Under the pieces are notes generated by a model. The model was given only the letters and a program-made list of their open reading frames with translations. It was not told the origin of the DNA and did no database searches. This document shows positions 1-9,219 of a stretch of 64,000 nt of DNA, piece by piece. Each line of letters starts with the position of its first letter. Positions within the stretch are counted from its first letter, which is position 1. Source of the DNA: Anderseniella sp963759095 (GTDB taxonomy: Bacteria; Pseudomonadota; Alphaproteobacteria; Rhizobiales; Aestuariivirgaceae); contig CAVWYF010000016.1 in NCBI GenBank assembly GCA_963759095.1, positions 1 to 64,000 of the forward strand, written 5' to 3'. The translations under genes were made by a program, and so were the position numbers.

Positions 1-51
1 TTCTCTCGCCGCTCTTTCCAAACCCCTCAATGCCGGATTAATGTCTTGCCC

Positions 52-945
52 ATGACTGACACATCGACAGATATTCACACCCGCCTGGAACCCAATAACG
101 CCAAAGCACGGCAATGGTTTGAGAGTTTGCGTGACCGGATTTGCGCCAGCCTTGAAAAAATCGAGGACGAGCTTTCTTCAGGCCCGATGACCGGAGAGCC
201 TGCCGGACGCTTTGAGCGCACGCCGTGGAACCGGGAAAACGATGGCGGCGGCGGTGTAATGTCGATCATGAAGGGCCGTGTGTTCGAAAAAGTGGGTGTT
301 CACTGTTCGACCGTGCATGGCGAGTTTTCCGAAGAGTTTCGCAAGCAGATGCCCGGTGCTGACAAGGATCCGCGGTTTTGGGCCTCCGGTATTTCGCTGA
401 TTGCCCATCCCTGGAACCCGCATGTGCCGACGGCCCACATGAACACCCGGTTTGTGGTGACGTCGAAATCCTGGTTCGGCGGTGGCGGGGACCTGACCCC
501 GGTGCTGGTGCGCAGACGCACCCAGGAAGATCCGGACTCGCTGGCGTTTCACGCGGCGTTCAAGGCGGCCTGTGACGGGCATGACGTTGCTGATTACAAG
601 CGCTACAAGGAATGGTGTGACGAGTACTTCTGGCTCAAGCACCGTAACGAACCGCGCGGCATCGGCGGTATATTCTTCGACTATCTCGACAGTGGCGACT
701 GGAACGCGGATCTCGCGTTCACCAAGGATGTTGGCCTTGCCTTCGAGAAGGCCTATTGCGACATCGTGCGTGCCAATGTGGATACGCCCTGGACAGATGA
801 GGATCGCGAAGAACAGATGATCAGGCGCGGGCGCTATGTCGAGTTCAACCTGTTGTATGACCGCGGCACGCTGTTTGGATTGAAAACCGGCGGCAACGTC
901 AATTCGATCCTGTCTTCCATGCCACCATCCGTGAAATGGCCCTGA
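52..945 (+). CDS. hemF: Oxygen-dependent coproporphyrinogen-III oxidase
   Basis: Oxidatively decarboxylates coproporphyrinogen III to protoporphyrinogen IX in haem synthesis, using O2, in the cytosol. The 297-residue product covers the whole family: the PWNRENDGGGG segment near the N-terminus, the HMNTRF and GGGGDLTP motifs in the middle, and the C-terminal RGRYVEFNLLYDRGT and LKTGGN blocks. A TTG lies six bases upstream at 46, but the ATG at 52 is the more natural start. The last ten bases overlap the start of the next gene, an MFS transporter, suggesting co-transcription. HemF rather than HemN indicates haem synthesis under aerobic conditions. Confidence 0.97.
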   Translation: MTDTSTDIHTRLEPNNAKARQWFESLRDRICASLEKIEDELSSGPMTGEPAGRFERTPWNRENDGGGGVMSIMKGRVFEKVGVHCSTVHGEFSEEFRKQMPGADKDPRFWASGISLIAHPWNPHVPTAHMNTRFVVTSKSWFGGGGDLTPVLVRRRTQEDPDSLAFHAAFKAACDGHDVADYKRYKEWCDEYFWLKHRNEPRGIGGIFFDYLDSGDWNADLAFTKDVGLAFEKAYCDIVRANVDTPWTDEDREEQMIRRGRYVEFNLLYDRGTLFGLKTGGNVNSILSSMPPSVKWP

Positions 946-2138
946 ACGATCATGCTCAATCCGGTATTTCGGCATCAGTTGCCAGGCGCAATGTAATCGG
1001 TGCCATCGCGCTGGTGTTCAGCGCAGATGTTGCCTTCGGGCTGACCTATCCGCTGCTCAACCTGTTGCTGGAGGCGCGCGGTGTTGATGAGCGCCTTATC
1101 GGGCTGAATGCGGCAATGTCACCGCTTGGCGTGATTGTCATGGGGCTTGTCCTGCCGCGCCTGGTGGCCAAACGCTCCAGTGCGCCGATTGCATGGATCG
1201 CCATGGTGGTTCTGGCGGGTTCGATCATGGCTATGGGCCTGTTTACCGGTCTGACTTCCTGGTTTGTCATCCGATTCGTACTCGGGGCGGCGGCTGGAAC
1301 CCTGTATGCGCTGTCAGAAGCCTGGCTGATGCATTTTACCGCAGACGAAAACAGAGGGCGCACAACAGCAATTTATACCACTGTCGCGGCGGCGGGGTTC
1401 GGATTCGGCACCGCCATACTGCCGTTTGCTGGCACTGATGGCATGCTGCCGTTTGTCGTTGGCAGCGGTTTCATATTGCTTGGCTCTGTGCCCTTGCTGC
1501 TTATTCGGCTGGATGGCACTGAGTTTCGGTCGGACGAAAACAGCGGCAAGACCGGCATGGTGGTGTTTGCGGTGGCAGCACCACTGCTGTTACTGGGCGT
1601 GCTGACCATGACGTTGTTTGATTCGGTCATGTTGTCGTTTTTTCCGATCTATGCTGTACGTGTCTCGCTGGATCTGTCGTCTGCAGCCTGGCTGCTGGGA
1701 GCAGCCGTTGCCGGTGCTGCATTGTTTCAGCTTCCAATCGGATGGCTGGCCGACCGCTGGTCTCGGCGCGGGGTGGTCTGGATCGCCACGCTCGGTACAT
1801 TTTCGCTGGCACTGGCTATGCCGGTCGTTATCCAGACCTGGCTGGCCTGGCCATTGGCCGTGGCACTGGGCAGTTGCGCCTATGCTTTATACTCACTTGC
1901 TCTGGTTGCCCTGGGAGACCAGTTCAAGGGGCCCATGCTGGTGGCGGGCTCTGCTGCCGTGGCGGCCATGTGGGGGGTAGGCGGGATTATCGGACCGCCG
2001 GTGACCGGCTGGGTGTTCAATGTCGCGGGTCATGAATCGCTGCCCTATGTTCTGGCGGCACCCTACATACTGTTTGCTCTTTGCCTGATCGTGTCAGGCG
2101 GCCATCTGGTGCGGCAGAGTTGGCGAAAACAGCTCTGA
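936..2138 (+). CDS. MFS transporter, first of a tandem pair
   Basis: A 400-residue integral membrane protein with the hydrophobic pattern of a 12-helix major facilitator. The N-terminal block LTYPLLNLLLEARGVDERLI is followed by a loop carrying PRLVAKR, and the second half repeats a GWLADRWSRRGV loop typical of MFS cytoplasmic loops. Its ATG lies inside the last codons of hemF (10-base overlap), so translation is probably coupled. The next gene is a clear paralogue. The substrate is not evident; the size and lack of special domains resemble the YfcJ/YcaD-like sugar or drug efflux groups, but that is only an analogy. Confidence 0.88.
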   Translation: MALNDHAQSGISASVARRNVIGAIALVFSADVAFGLTYPLLNLLLEARGVDERLIGLNAAMSPLGVIVMGLVLPRLVAKRSSAPIAWIAMVVLAGSIMAMGLFTGLTSWFVIRFVLGAAAGTLYALSEAWLMHFTADENRGRTTAIYTTVAAAGFGFGTAILPFAGTDGMLPFVVGSGFILLGSVPLLLIRLDGTEFRSDENSGKTGMVVFAVAAPLLLLGVLTMTLFDSVMLSFFPIYAVRVSLDLSSAAWLLGAAVAGAALFQLPIGWLADRWSRRGVVWIATLGTFSLALAMPVVIQTWLAWPLAVALGSCAYALYSLALVALGDQFKGPMLVAGSAAVAAMWGVGGIIGPPVTGWVFNVAGHESLPYVLAAPYILFALCLIVSGGHLVRQSWRKQL

Positions 2139-2147
2139 CCCGGGGGC

Positions 2148-3371
2148 ATGTCAGTATTGACAGGGCCGTGGCTTGACCCCATTGGCGGCCTCGTGTCCAG
2201 TCGGGTCATGACAGCAATTGCAGACATTCACCCAACCGTTCGGCGCCGTAACCTGTTTGCGGCGTGCGCGGCCATCATCGTGTTCGGCTTTGCCATGGGA
2301 CTGACCTACCCGTTGTTGTCGTTATTGCTTGAGCGGCGCGGGGTGTCGGAAACCGTTATCGGCATGAACGCCGCCATGTCGCCGCTCGGCATTCTGGTGT
2401 TTTCCGTTTTCATTCCGGTGCTGGCGCGGCGCTTCGGTGCGCGAACAGTTACGACTGTGGCGGCGTTTTCGGCGGCACTCCTTCTGCTGGGTTACAAGCT
2501 GTTTCCGTCGCTTGAAGCCTGGTTCGTGCTCCGCCTGGTCCATGGCATGGTGGTGTCGGTGCTGTTCGTCTTGTCGGAGAGCTGGGTGGTGAAATATGCC
2601 GACCCGGGTTCACGCGGCAAGGTGGTGGCAATTTACGGTGCGGCACTGGCGGCCAGTTTCGGGGCAGGGCCGTTGCTGATCTCGCTGATCGGGATTGACG
2701 GCTGGTTGCCGTTTGCAATCGGTGCGGTGGTTCTAACGGCGGCGACCGTCCCAATCGCTCTCATTCAGGAAGAGCGGCTTGAGGCTGAAGCCCACGCCGG
2801 TTGGGGCGACATCCTGGCCTTCATTCCCAAGGCACCGATCCTGTTGGCTGCGGTGTTCATTTTTGCGGTGTTTGATGCGGCGACCTTGAGCCTCATCCCG
2901 GTTTACGGGGTCAGGCTGGGGTACGACCTGGCAGCGTCTTCCAACATGCTGACCGTATTGATCGTCGGCAATGTCATCCTGCTGCTGCCGATCGGCTGGC
3001 TGATCGACCACAAGGACCGGCGCGCCGTACTGGCGGGACTGGGTGCGCTGACCCTTGTCCTGCTGTTGGTGCTGCCGCTGGTGGCGGGTAGCTGGGTGCA
3101 ATGGCCGGTGCTGTTCGTGGTCGGGGCCAGTGGCTATGGCATCTATACCTGCGCACTGGCCATATTGGGGGATCGCTATACCGGGCATGAGTTGATTGCC
3201 GGGTCGTCATCCTTTGCGACCATGTGGGGGTCAGGTGCGCTTGCAGGGTCACTGATTGCCGGTGGCGCCATGCAGGCATTGGGCCCGCATGGTCTTCCGC
3301 TGTCGCTTGCAGTGTGCTTCGGTATCTTTCTGTTGGGAATGTGGCTGCGCCGGGCGCAGCAGCAAGCTTAG
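2148..3371 (+). CDS. MFS transporter, second of a tandem pair
   Basis: A 407-residue major facilitator, paralogous to the gene ending nine bases upstream. The shared block reads LTYPLLSLLLERRGVSETVI here, and both proteins have NAAMSPLG right after it. The central loop has GWLIDHKDRRAV, the usual charged motif between helices 8 and 9. An in-frame ATG at 2208 (MTAIADIHP) would remove a 20-residue non-conserved leader and align better with the paralogue, so the start is uncertain. The pair could act separately on related substrates or as a heteromer; nothing in the sequence decides this. Confidence 0.87.
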   Translation: MSVLTGPWLDPIGGLVSSRVMTAIADIHPTVRRRNLFAACAAIIVFGFAMGLTYPLLSLLLERRGVSETVIGMNAAMSPLGILVFSVFIPVLARRFGARTVTTVAAFSAALLLLGYKLFPSLEAWFVLRLVHGMVVSVLFVLSESWVVKYADPGSRGKVVAIYGAALAASFGAGPLLISLIGIDGWLPFAIGAVVLTAATVPIALIQEERLEAEAHAGWGDILAFIPKAPILLAAVFIFAVFDAATLSLIPVYGVRLGYDLAASSNMLTVLIVGNVILLLPIGWLIDHKDRRAVLAGLGALTLVLLLVLPLVAGSWVQWPVLFVVGASGYGIYTCALAILGDRYTGHELIAGSSSFATMWGSGALAGSLIAGGAMQALGPHGLPLSLAVCFGIFLLGMWLRRAQQQA

Positions 3372-3381
3372 TAAAGGCATA

Positions 3382-4389
3382 ATGCAAATGACGATGAATA
3401 AAACCGTACGACTGGCGCGCAGGCCTCATGGCGAGGTGCAGCGGGAAGATTTTGCAATCGCTGAAGAAGCGTTGAGTGATCCTGCCGAGGGGCAGTTTCG
3501 GGTCAAGTCAGCCTACGTTTCGCTTGATCCTGCCATGCGCGGCTGGATGAATGAAGCAAAGTCCTATGTGCCACCTGTCGGCATTGGCGAAGTCATGCGG
3601 GCGTTCGTGTCCGGCACCGTGGATGCGTCACGCCATCCGAAATTCAAGGAGGGTGATACGGTCTCCGGGCTGCTCGGGGTACAGTCCCATGCCATTACCG
3701 ACGGCCAGGGCATAACCAAGGCAGACACATCGCTGGCGCCTTTGCAGACCTGGGTGGGTGGCCTGGGCATGCCGGGCCTTACCGCCTATTGCGGGCTGAC
3801 CTATGTCGGCGAGCCTAAGGAAGGCGAGACTGTCGTGGTGTCGGCGGCATCCGGTGCCGTCGGCCAGGTCGTTGGCCAGATCGCCAACATTTACGGCTGC
3901 CGGACGGTTGGTATCGCCGGTGGTCCGGACAAGTGTGCGGCGCTGACCGACGAGTTCGGTTTCGATGCGGCCGTTGACTACAAGAAGGGCTGGCTGGCCG
4001 ATGACCTCAAGGCCGCCTGTCCCGATGGCATCGACGTGAACTTTGAAAATGTCGGCGGTGACATCCTGGATGCCGTCCTGCCATTGATGAATTTCAAGGG
4101 ACGCATTGCCATTTGCGGCCTGATTTCAGCCTATAATGCCACCGCTCCGGTGCCGGGGCCGTATAACTTCCGGTCCATACTGGTGAACCGCTTGCGGGTG
4201 CAGGGGCTTATCGTTTTCGATTTCATCGACAAGTATCCGGAAGCCTATAAACAGCTCGGCACCTGGTACAGGGACGGCAAGCTGAAGTTCAGGGAAGACG
4301 TGCGCGACGGCGGTCTTGACGCGTTCCCGGATGTGCTGAAGCTGCTTTATACCGGTGGCAATTTCGGTAAACTGATCCTCAAGGTCTGA
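3382..4389 (+). CDS. NADP-dependent oxidoreductase, zinc-independent MDR family (CurA-like)
   Basis: A 335-residue medium-chain reductase of the leukotriene B4 12-hydroxydehydrogenase / curcumin reductase type, which reduces activated C=C bonds with NADPH. The N-terminal LDPAMRGWMNE segment and the nucleotide-binding run VVSAASGAVGQVVGQIA are typical; no catalytic zinc cysteines are visible. The reading frame is open from 3256, inside the upstream MFS gene, but AAAGG at 3373-3377 supports a start at 3382 or at the ATGs at 3388 or 3394. It sits ten bases after the MFS gene and could belong to the same operon. The physiological substrate is unknown. Confidence 0.9.
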   Translation: MQMTMNKTVRLARRPHGEVQREDFAIAEEALSDPAEGQFRVKSAYVSLDPAMRGWMNEAKSYVPPVGIGEVMRAFVSGTVDASRHPKFKEGDTVSGLLGVQSHAITDGQGITKADTSLAPLQTWVGGLGMPGLTAYCGLTYVGEPKEGETVVVSAASGAVGQVVGQIANIYGCRTVGIAGGPDKCAALTDEFGFDAAVDYKKGWLADDLKAACPDGIDVNFENVGGDILDAVLPLMNFKGRIAICGLISAYNATAPVPGPYNFRSILVNRLRVQGLIVFDFIDKYPEAYKQLGTWYRDGKLKFREDVRDGGLDAFPDVLKLLYTGGNFGKLILKV

Positions 4390-4450
4390 ATTGACCGGCA
4401 TGAAACGAGTGGCTGCGATGTAGCCGCGGACTGGAATAGGGGAGGCGATA

Positions 4451-5110
4451 TTGGAATACGATCCGGGGCGGGAGGCCTGCCCGCTGCCCTATTCGCCATT
4501 CAAGAGTTGCACCGTGCCGCGGCCAATCGGATGGCTGTCGACAATCAGCAGCGATGGCGTGGTAAACCTTGCACCGTACAGCCAGTGGCAGAACCTGACG
4601 TTTGATCCGCCCACGGTCATGTTCGCGGCCAACCGGTATCCGGACGGCCGGGTCAAGGACACCGTGGTGAACGCGCAGGCGACGGGCTGGTTTGTCTGGA
4701 ACATGGCGACCTGGGACCTGCGCGAAGCGGTCAACATTTCCGCCATGGCGCTTGCCGCGGACGAAGACGAGTTCACCCATGCCGGCGTCACCAAGGCCCG
4801 CAGCGTTCATTGTGCCGCGCCACGGGTTGCCGAAGCGCCTGCCCATTATGAATGCCGTTATCTGTCGACCCATACCCTGGAAGGCAATTCACCGGTCGGC
4901 ACGGTGGATGTGGTGTTTGCCAGGGTTGAACGCATTCACGTGGCCGACGATTACGTGGATGCTGCCGGAAAGCTGGATATCGCAAAGCTGCAACCCATCG
5001 CGCGCATGGGCTATTACGACTACACAGTGATCCGCGACGTGTTCGAAATGCAGATACCGGGTGCGGGCGATGAAGCTGCTGACGGGCTTGAGGGCAAGGT
5101 TACCCGATGA
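4451..5110 (+). CDS. Flavin reductase-like domain protein (DIM6/NTAB family)
   Basis: A 219-residue FMN-binding split-barrel protein of the flavin-reductase-like family. Visible marks are CTVPRPIGWLSTISSDGVVN near residue 20, followed by APYSQWQNLTFDPP, the phosphate- and isoalloxazine-contacting segment. The start is TTG at 4451, supported by a strong GGAGG at 4441-4445 with a five-base spacer. Members of this family reduce flavin for partner oxygenases or act as flavoprotein oxidoreductases; no partner oxygenase is adjacent. The stop overlaps the ATG of the ATP-grasp gene (ATGA), so the two are probably translated together. Confidence 0.88.
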   Translation: MEYDPGREACPLPYSPFKSCTVPRPIGWLSTISSDGVVNLAPYSQWQNLTFDPPTVMFAANRYPDGRVKDTVVNAQATGWFVWNMATWDLREAVNISAMALAADEDEFTHAGVTKARSVHCAAPRVAEAPAHYECRYLSTHTLEGNSPVGTVDVVFARVERIHVADDYVDAAGKLDIAKLQPIARMGYYDYTVIRDVFEMQIPGAGDEAADGLEGKVTR

Positions 5111-6075
5111 AGGCGGTGGCCGTGCCGTCGCATCTGTCGGCACACACGTTTGTCATGCTTGTACGTATCTGGTGCTACATGGCTTATCCCCGGCAGATGG
5201 TAAACTTCCGGCGCGCGCTCGGGCGTTGGCCCGACCCGGCCATGCCCAGGTCTTCCAACGAAAAGTACACCTGGCGGAAAATTTTTGATCGCAACCCCTT
5301 GTTCACGGTGGCCAGTGACAAGCTGCTGGCCAAGCAACTGGCGCAGCAACTTTGCCCGGACGTGCGGGTGCCGGAGACACTCTGGGTCGGGGAGCGGGCA
5401 GAGGATATTCCCGACGAGTTGCTCCAGGGCAGTGTGGTGGTGAAGACCAATCACGGATCGGGATGGAACTACTCTGTGCACCATGGCAAACATGACCGGC
5501 AAGCTCTGAACCGGACGGTCAATGGCTGGATGGACAGACGCTTTGGCCGCCACCATGCCGAGTGGGGATATTACGGCGTTGAAGCCAAAGTGTTTGTGGA
5601 AGAGATGCTGCTGGAGCCGGACGGCCAGCCACTGGTCAATGAATACAAGACCTATATCGGGCGCGATGGCCAGATTGCCCTGACCTTTTGCCGTCAGCTT
5701 GATGACACCGGCGAGCGGATCGACGCCGTTATCGATCACACAGGTTGTGTGCAGACGGGGCACTCAGAAATCAATGTGTTGTCCGGCGAGGCGGTTTTAC
5801 CGGACCAATACCAGGACATATGTCGGGTCTCGCGGGTGCTGTCGGAGCCGTTCGATTTTGTTCGTTGCGATTTGTACATTCACGACGCTCAGCTGTATTT
5901 TTCCGAATTCACCCTGTACTCGTATGGCGGGTATCCGACGATGAGCAACCCGGCTGTCATGCAGCGGCTGGCAGACGTGTGGGATATCCGCACATCATGG
6001 TTCCTGACAACGCCACAGTCAGGCTGGCGCCGCTATTATGCAACCTGTCTACACAGCCTGCTTGTGGGCTCTTAA
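5107..6075 (+). CDS. TupA-like ATP-grasp protein
   Basis: A 322-residue protein resembling the TupA-like ATP-grasp family, which is usually found in polysaccharide or teichuronopeptide loci and is thought to ligate a carboxylate to an amine using ATP. Recognisable parts are SSNEKYTWRKIFDRNPLF and the DK in ASDKLLAKQL near the N-terminus, VVVKTNHGSGWN in the middle (the ATP-binding lysine strand), and FDFVRCDLYIHD with YFSEFTLYSYGG near the end, which carry probable metal-binding acidic residues. It overlaps the flavin-reductase gene by four bases and runs 27 bases into the convergent methyltransferase. No glycosyltransferases are nearby, so the substrate is open. Confidence 0.75.
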   Translation: MKAVAVPSHLSAHTFVMLVRIWCYMAYPRQMVNFRRALGRWPDPAMPRSSNEKYTWRKIFDRNPLFTVASDKLLAKQLAQQLCPDVRVPETLWVGERAEDIPDELLQGSVVVKTNHGSGWNYSVHHGKHDRQALNRTVNGWMDRRFGRHHAEWGYYGVEAKVFVEEMLLEPDGQPLVNEYKTYIGRDGQIALTFCRQLDDTGERIDAVIDHTGCVQTGHSEINVLSGEAVLPDQYQDICRVSRVLSEPFDFVRCDLYIHDAQLYFSEFTLYSYGGYPTMSNPAVMQRLADVWDIRTSWFLTTPQSGWRRYYATCLHSLLVGS

Positions 6076-6648
6076 GGCAATCCAGGCTTCAATGTCTCCC
6101 GCCAGACCCAAATCCTCGCCGGTGGACGCGGTGACGACCACAAAACCGGCTGTGTTCAGGAGGTCTGACAACTCTGACTGTGAATAGTAGCTGTAGTGGC
6201 GTCCGAGCTTGTCGCGGGCTGAGCCAGTGCCCAGTTTCATTCCGATGTGGAAGTGCCCGCCCGGTTTAAGTGCACGATACAGTGCGTTCAGATGCCGGGG
6301 AAAGTCCTCAACCGGTGCATGCAGAAGGCTGAAATTTGCCCATATCCCGTCATAGGTGTCATATCCGTCAATATCGTCGAAGGTTGCCAGCCGCGCGCCG
6401 ATGTCGTGGGTCTTGTTCGCCAACCTGACCATTTCGGGTGAGGCATCAACTGCATCAACTTCAAAATTGTGTTCGCGCATTTCAGCGGCTGCATTGGCAG
6501 GCCCGCATCCCAGGTCGAGAATGTGTCCGCCCAGCACAACGTGAGTCATGAAAGCCACAAGAAGGGGATCTGTTGAGGTCGATCTGGTCAGGTCGGCATA
6601 AGCTTCAACCTGGTTATTGTAGGCAGAGATGGTTTCGTCATCGATCAT
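6049..6648 (-). CDS. Class I SAM-dependent methyltransferase
   Basis: A 199-residue Rossmann-fold methyltransferase. The SAM-binding motif I is HILDLGCGPANAAAEM, followed by an acidic motif II (VDAVDASPEM) and the post-I aspartate; FHIGMKLGTG fits the later strand region. The frame is open to 6726, but the ATG at 6648 (MIDDETISAYNNQ) begins the family-like sequence, so it is preferred. It converges on the ATP-grasp gene with a 27-base overlap. The family acts on many small molecules; no substrate can be inferred. Confidence 0.85.
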   Translation of the reverse strand: MIDDETISAYNNQVEAYADLTRSTSTDPLLVAFMTHVVLGGHILDLGCGPANAAAEMREHNFEVDAVDASPEMVRLANKTHDIGARLATFDDIDGYDTYDGIWANFSLLHAPVEDFPRHLNALYRALKPGGHFHIGMKLGTGSARDKLGRHYSYYSQSELSDLLNTAGFVVVTASTGEDLGLAGDIEAWIALRAHKQAV

Positions 6649-6750
6649 TGTATTTGTCTTCCGTCGGTCGATGTGAAAAGCACTCGGGGGACCGATATAC
6701 AGTCTGCAAACGGGTAAGCACCACAACAGATCAAAAAGGAATTTTTCACC

Positions 6751-6780
6751 AAAAACAACGGAGGCCCGCCGGGCCTCCGT
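6751..6780 (-). terminator. Intrinsic terminator downstream of the AGCS symporter
   Basis: A perfect 10-bp stem (6758-6767 with 6771-6780) closed by a three-base loop. On the minus strand it is followed by a T-rich run (complement of AAAAACA, 6751-6757). It lies 130 bases beyond the stop of the symporter gene and is the natural end of that transcript. The plus-strand side lacks a T-run, so it should work mainly in the minus direction. Confidence 0.8.
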
Positions 6781-6909
6781 TCACAACAGCGTTCTTTTCG
6801 CCTTAACGCAATACGGGTTTGCATGTTTCGTAAAAATGCTATGACACTTTGAAAATAATCAGACTTATACTTTTGATAGTGTCATCCGAAAAGCATTCTC
6901 ATCCAGTGT

Positions 6910-8415
6910 TCAAACATTGCTAAACTTCTTGATCTCACCGCTTTCAATGCGAGCGAAGTAGGAGTTCATCTCCTTCTTGACGATTGGTGCCAGGAAGTAC
7001 AAACCCAGGATGTTGGGCACGCAGATCAGGAATACAAGGGCGTCGGAAATTTCCAGAATTGGTCCAAGCTGGACAACGCAACCCAGCGCAACAAAAGCAC
7101 AGAACAGCAGCTTGTAGATTGTCTGTCCGCGCATGCTTTCACCAAATAGATAGGTCCACCCCTTCAGCCCATAATATGACCATGAGATCATTGTCGAGAA
7201 TGCAAACAGCACCCCTGCAAATGCCAGTGGAATCGGGAACCAGGACAATTGACGTTCAAAGGCTGCAGAAGTCATGGCAATTCCCTTGGCGTCTCCGGCA
7301 AACCCGGGATCGGCAACCTGTGATGTACCGATGACCAACGCGGTGATGGTGCAGATAACGATGGTGTCGATAAATGGTTCAAGCAGTGACACGACACCTT
7401 CGGTTACCGGTTCATTGGTTCGCACGGCCGAGTGGGCAATGGATGCTGACCCGATGCCGGCTTCATTCGAGAACACTGCCCGTTGAAAGCCGATGATCAG
7501 CGCACCAATTGCGCCCCCTGCCACGCCTTCACCTGTCATTGCACCGGTAAAGATGTTGCCGATTGCGGCCGGTATGGATGTGAAGTTCATCAAGATGACA
7601 ATCAGGGCAAACACACAGTAAAAGATCGCCATGAACGGCACGATTTTTTCAGTTACCTTGGCAATGGACTTGATGCCGCCGACAATAACCGAAAACACTA
7701 CAGCGGCCATGATCAGCCCAACCAGCCAGCCAAACCCGTCAAGGCCGCCGCCGGCGACATTGTTCAGCTGAACGTATGCCTGGTTCGACTGGAACATATT
7801 GCCAATGCCGAGTGCTCCGATGAAAATGCCGATGGCGTAAAAGGTGCCCATGAACTTGCCGAAGCCGTCCATTCCGCGCTCGGAGAACCCCTTGCGCAAG
7901 TAATACATCGGGCCGCCGGACACCGATCCATCCGGGTTTTCATTCCGGTATTTCACGCCCAGTGTACACTCGACAAATTTCGTCGACATGCCCAGGAAGC
8001 CAGCCATGATCAACCAAAACGTCGCACCAGGCCCACCGACGGTTACGGCCACAGCCACACCGCCGATATTGCCGATGCCTACCGTGCCTGAGACCGCTGT
8101 GGCAAGCGCCTGAAAATGCGATACTTCACCTGCGTGTTTTGGATTGGCGTAATCACCACGCACCAGCTCGATGGCGTGCTTAAATCCGCGCACATTGATA
8201 AAGCCCAGATAGACCGTGAAAAAGATGGCGCCGATCACCAGCCAGAGGACAACCAGTGGAAGATCAGCCCCAAATAGCGGAATCTTAAAAAAAACAATTT
8301 GCCCGATCAGTTTTGCAATCGGAGCTGTTGCATCATTTATGGTTTCATCGATACCTGCCGAAGCTGGAAGTGTCAGCAGGATTAGCGCACCTAGCGCGAT
8401 CAGTATTCGTTTCAT
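6910..8415 (-). CDS. Alanine/glycine:cation symporter (AGCS family)
   Basis: A 501-residue sodium- or proton-coupled amino-acid importer of the inner membrane, of the AlsT/DagA type. Family marks include the GTVGIGNIGGVAVAVTVGGPGA segment split around residue 115, the FSNEAGIGSASIAHSA block, and AFSTMISWSYYGLKG near the C-terminus. The N-terminus begins with a cleavable-looking hydrophobic stretch ending in PASA, also seen in some relatives. A universal stress protein gene lies 51 bases upstream on the same strand and may share its promoter; a strong terminator follows. Confidence 0.93.
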   Translation of the reverse strand: MKRILIALGALILLTLPASAGIDETINDATAPIAKLIGQIVFFKIPLFGADLPLVVLWLVIGAIFFTVYLGFINVRGFKHAIELVRGDYANPKHAGEVSHFQALATAVSGTVGIGNIGGVAVAVTVGGPGATFWLIMAGFLGMSTKFVECTLGVKYRNENPDGSVSGGPMYYLRKGFSERGMDGFGKFMGTFYAIGIFIGALGIGNMFQSNQAYVQLNNVAGGGLDGFGWLVGLIMAAVVFSVIVGGIKSIAKVTEKIVPFMAIFYCVFALIVILMNFTSIPAAIGNIFTGAMTGEGVAGGAIGALIIGFQRAVFSNEAGIGSASIAHSAVRTNEPVTEGVVSLLEPFIDTIVICTITALVIGTSQVADPGFAGDAKGIAMTSAAFERQLSWFPIPLAFAGVLFAFSTMISWSYYGLKGWTYLFGESMRGQTIYKLLFCAFVALGCVVQLGPILEISDALVFLICVPNILGLYFLAPIVKKEMNSYFARIESGEIKKFSNV

Positions 8416-8466
8416 TGGCCCCTCCCAGAGGATGGATGATTTGAATTGCGGAAACCGTAAACGCCA

Positions 8467-8901
8467 TTAAGGCACGACGGTCACCGGTACCGAGGACGTT
8501 TGCACTAGATTTGCGGCAACGGAGCCAAAGATCATGCTCTTGAGGCCCGTTTCACCGAGGCGTCCGATAAATATCTGCGACGCGTCGGTCTCCTGTGCCA
8601 GTTCAGCCAAGGTCTGCGCAGGGTGACCGTGGCGCACTTGGCCTGCTGCATCAATGCCGGCCTTTTTTAGTTTTGCCACCACCGGGTCCACAATCGAGCT
8701 GGTTGCTCTATCAATCTCCTGATTGCGCCTTTGGTGACGTTCGGCGTTTTCCTCCGGTGTGTTGAAAGAATACGGCGACCATTCGATTACATAGGCAACA
8801 ATAACCTTGGCGCCGCTGTTTTTTGCGCATTCAAGTGCAAATTTGATCGCCTTGCCGCTTCCTGGACTACCGTCTACTGCGAGTAAGATCCTATTCGTCA
8901 T
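8467..8901 (-). CDS. Universal stress protein, UspA-like, ATP-binding type
   Basis: A 144-residue single Usp domain. It opens with ILLAVDGSPGSGKAIKFA and ends with the ATP-binding signature G-x2-G-x9-G-S (GRLGETGLKSMIFGS) followed by ANLVQTSSVPVTVVP, so it belongs to the nucleotide-binding Usp class. The frame is open to 8958, but the ATG at 8901, just after a GGGGAG sequence, gives the normal family length. It is upstream of and co-directional with the AGCS symporter, an arrangement seen with other transporters. Its role is probably stress or energy-state signalling; the partner is unknown. Confidence 0.93.
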   Translation of the reverse strand: MTNRILLAVDGSPGSGKAIKFALECAKNSGAKVIVAYVIEWSPYSFNTPEENAERHQRRNQEIDRATSSIVDPVVAKLKKAGIDAAGQVRHGHPAQTLAELAQETDASQIFIGRLGETGLKSMIFGSVAANLVQTSSVPVTVVP

Positions 8902-9219
8902 CTGTAACTCCCCGTGTTTGGTTCGAGAATGCCTCTTGACAAGGTCTTGTTGGCACACTGACGTTACAGATCATCACTGGCACCATAATAGAACCAATTT
9001 GGCCCTACGATTGGGCCAAAGGTATTTCCTTAGTTTTTTCAGCAGTATGACTGCAGGCTTTTGCCTGAAAGACGCTTCGGATTGGGGCGGAGTTTGTACT
9101 TTGATCGTTGACTGCTGATTGATTGGCCATATTCAATGGCAATCAAAACACTTTGCTGCTCACCTGAGTTCAGCAATTCCTCCATCACGCCGCCACAATT
9201 CTCGGATGATTGGTGATCC

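Noticed and set aside
178..975. A 265-codon minus-strand open frame opposite hemF
   Set aside because: No family likeness, and hemF on the plus strand is complete with all motifs.
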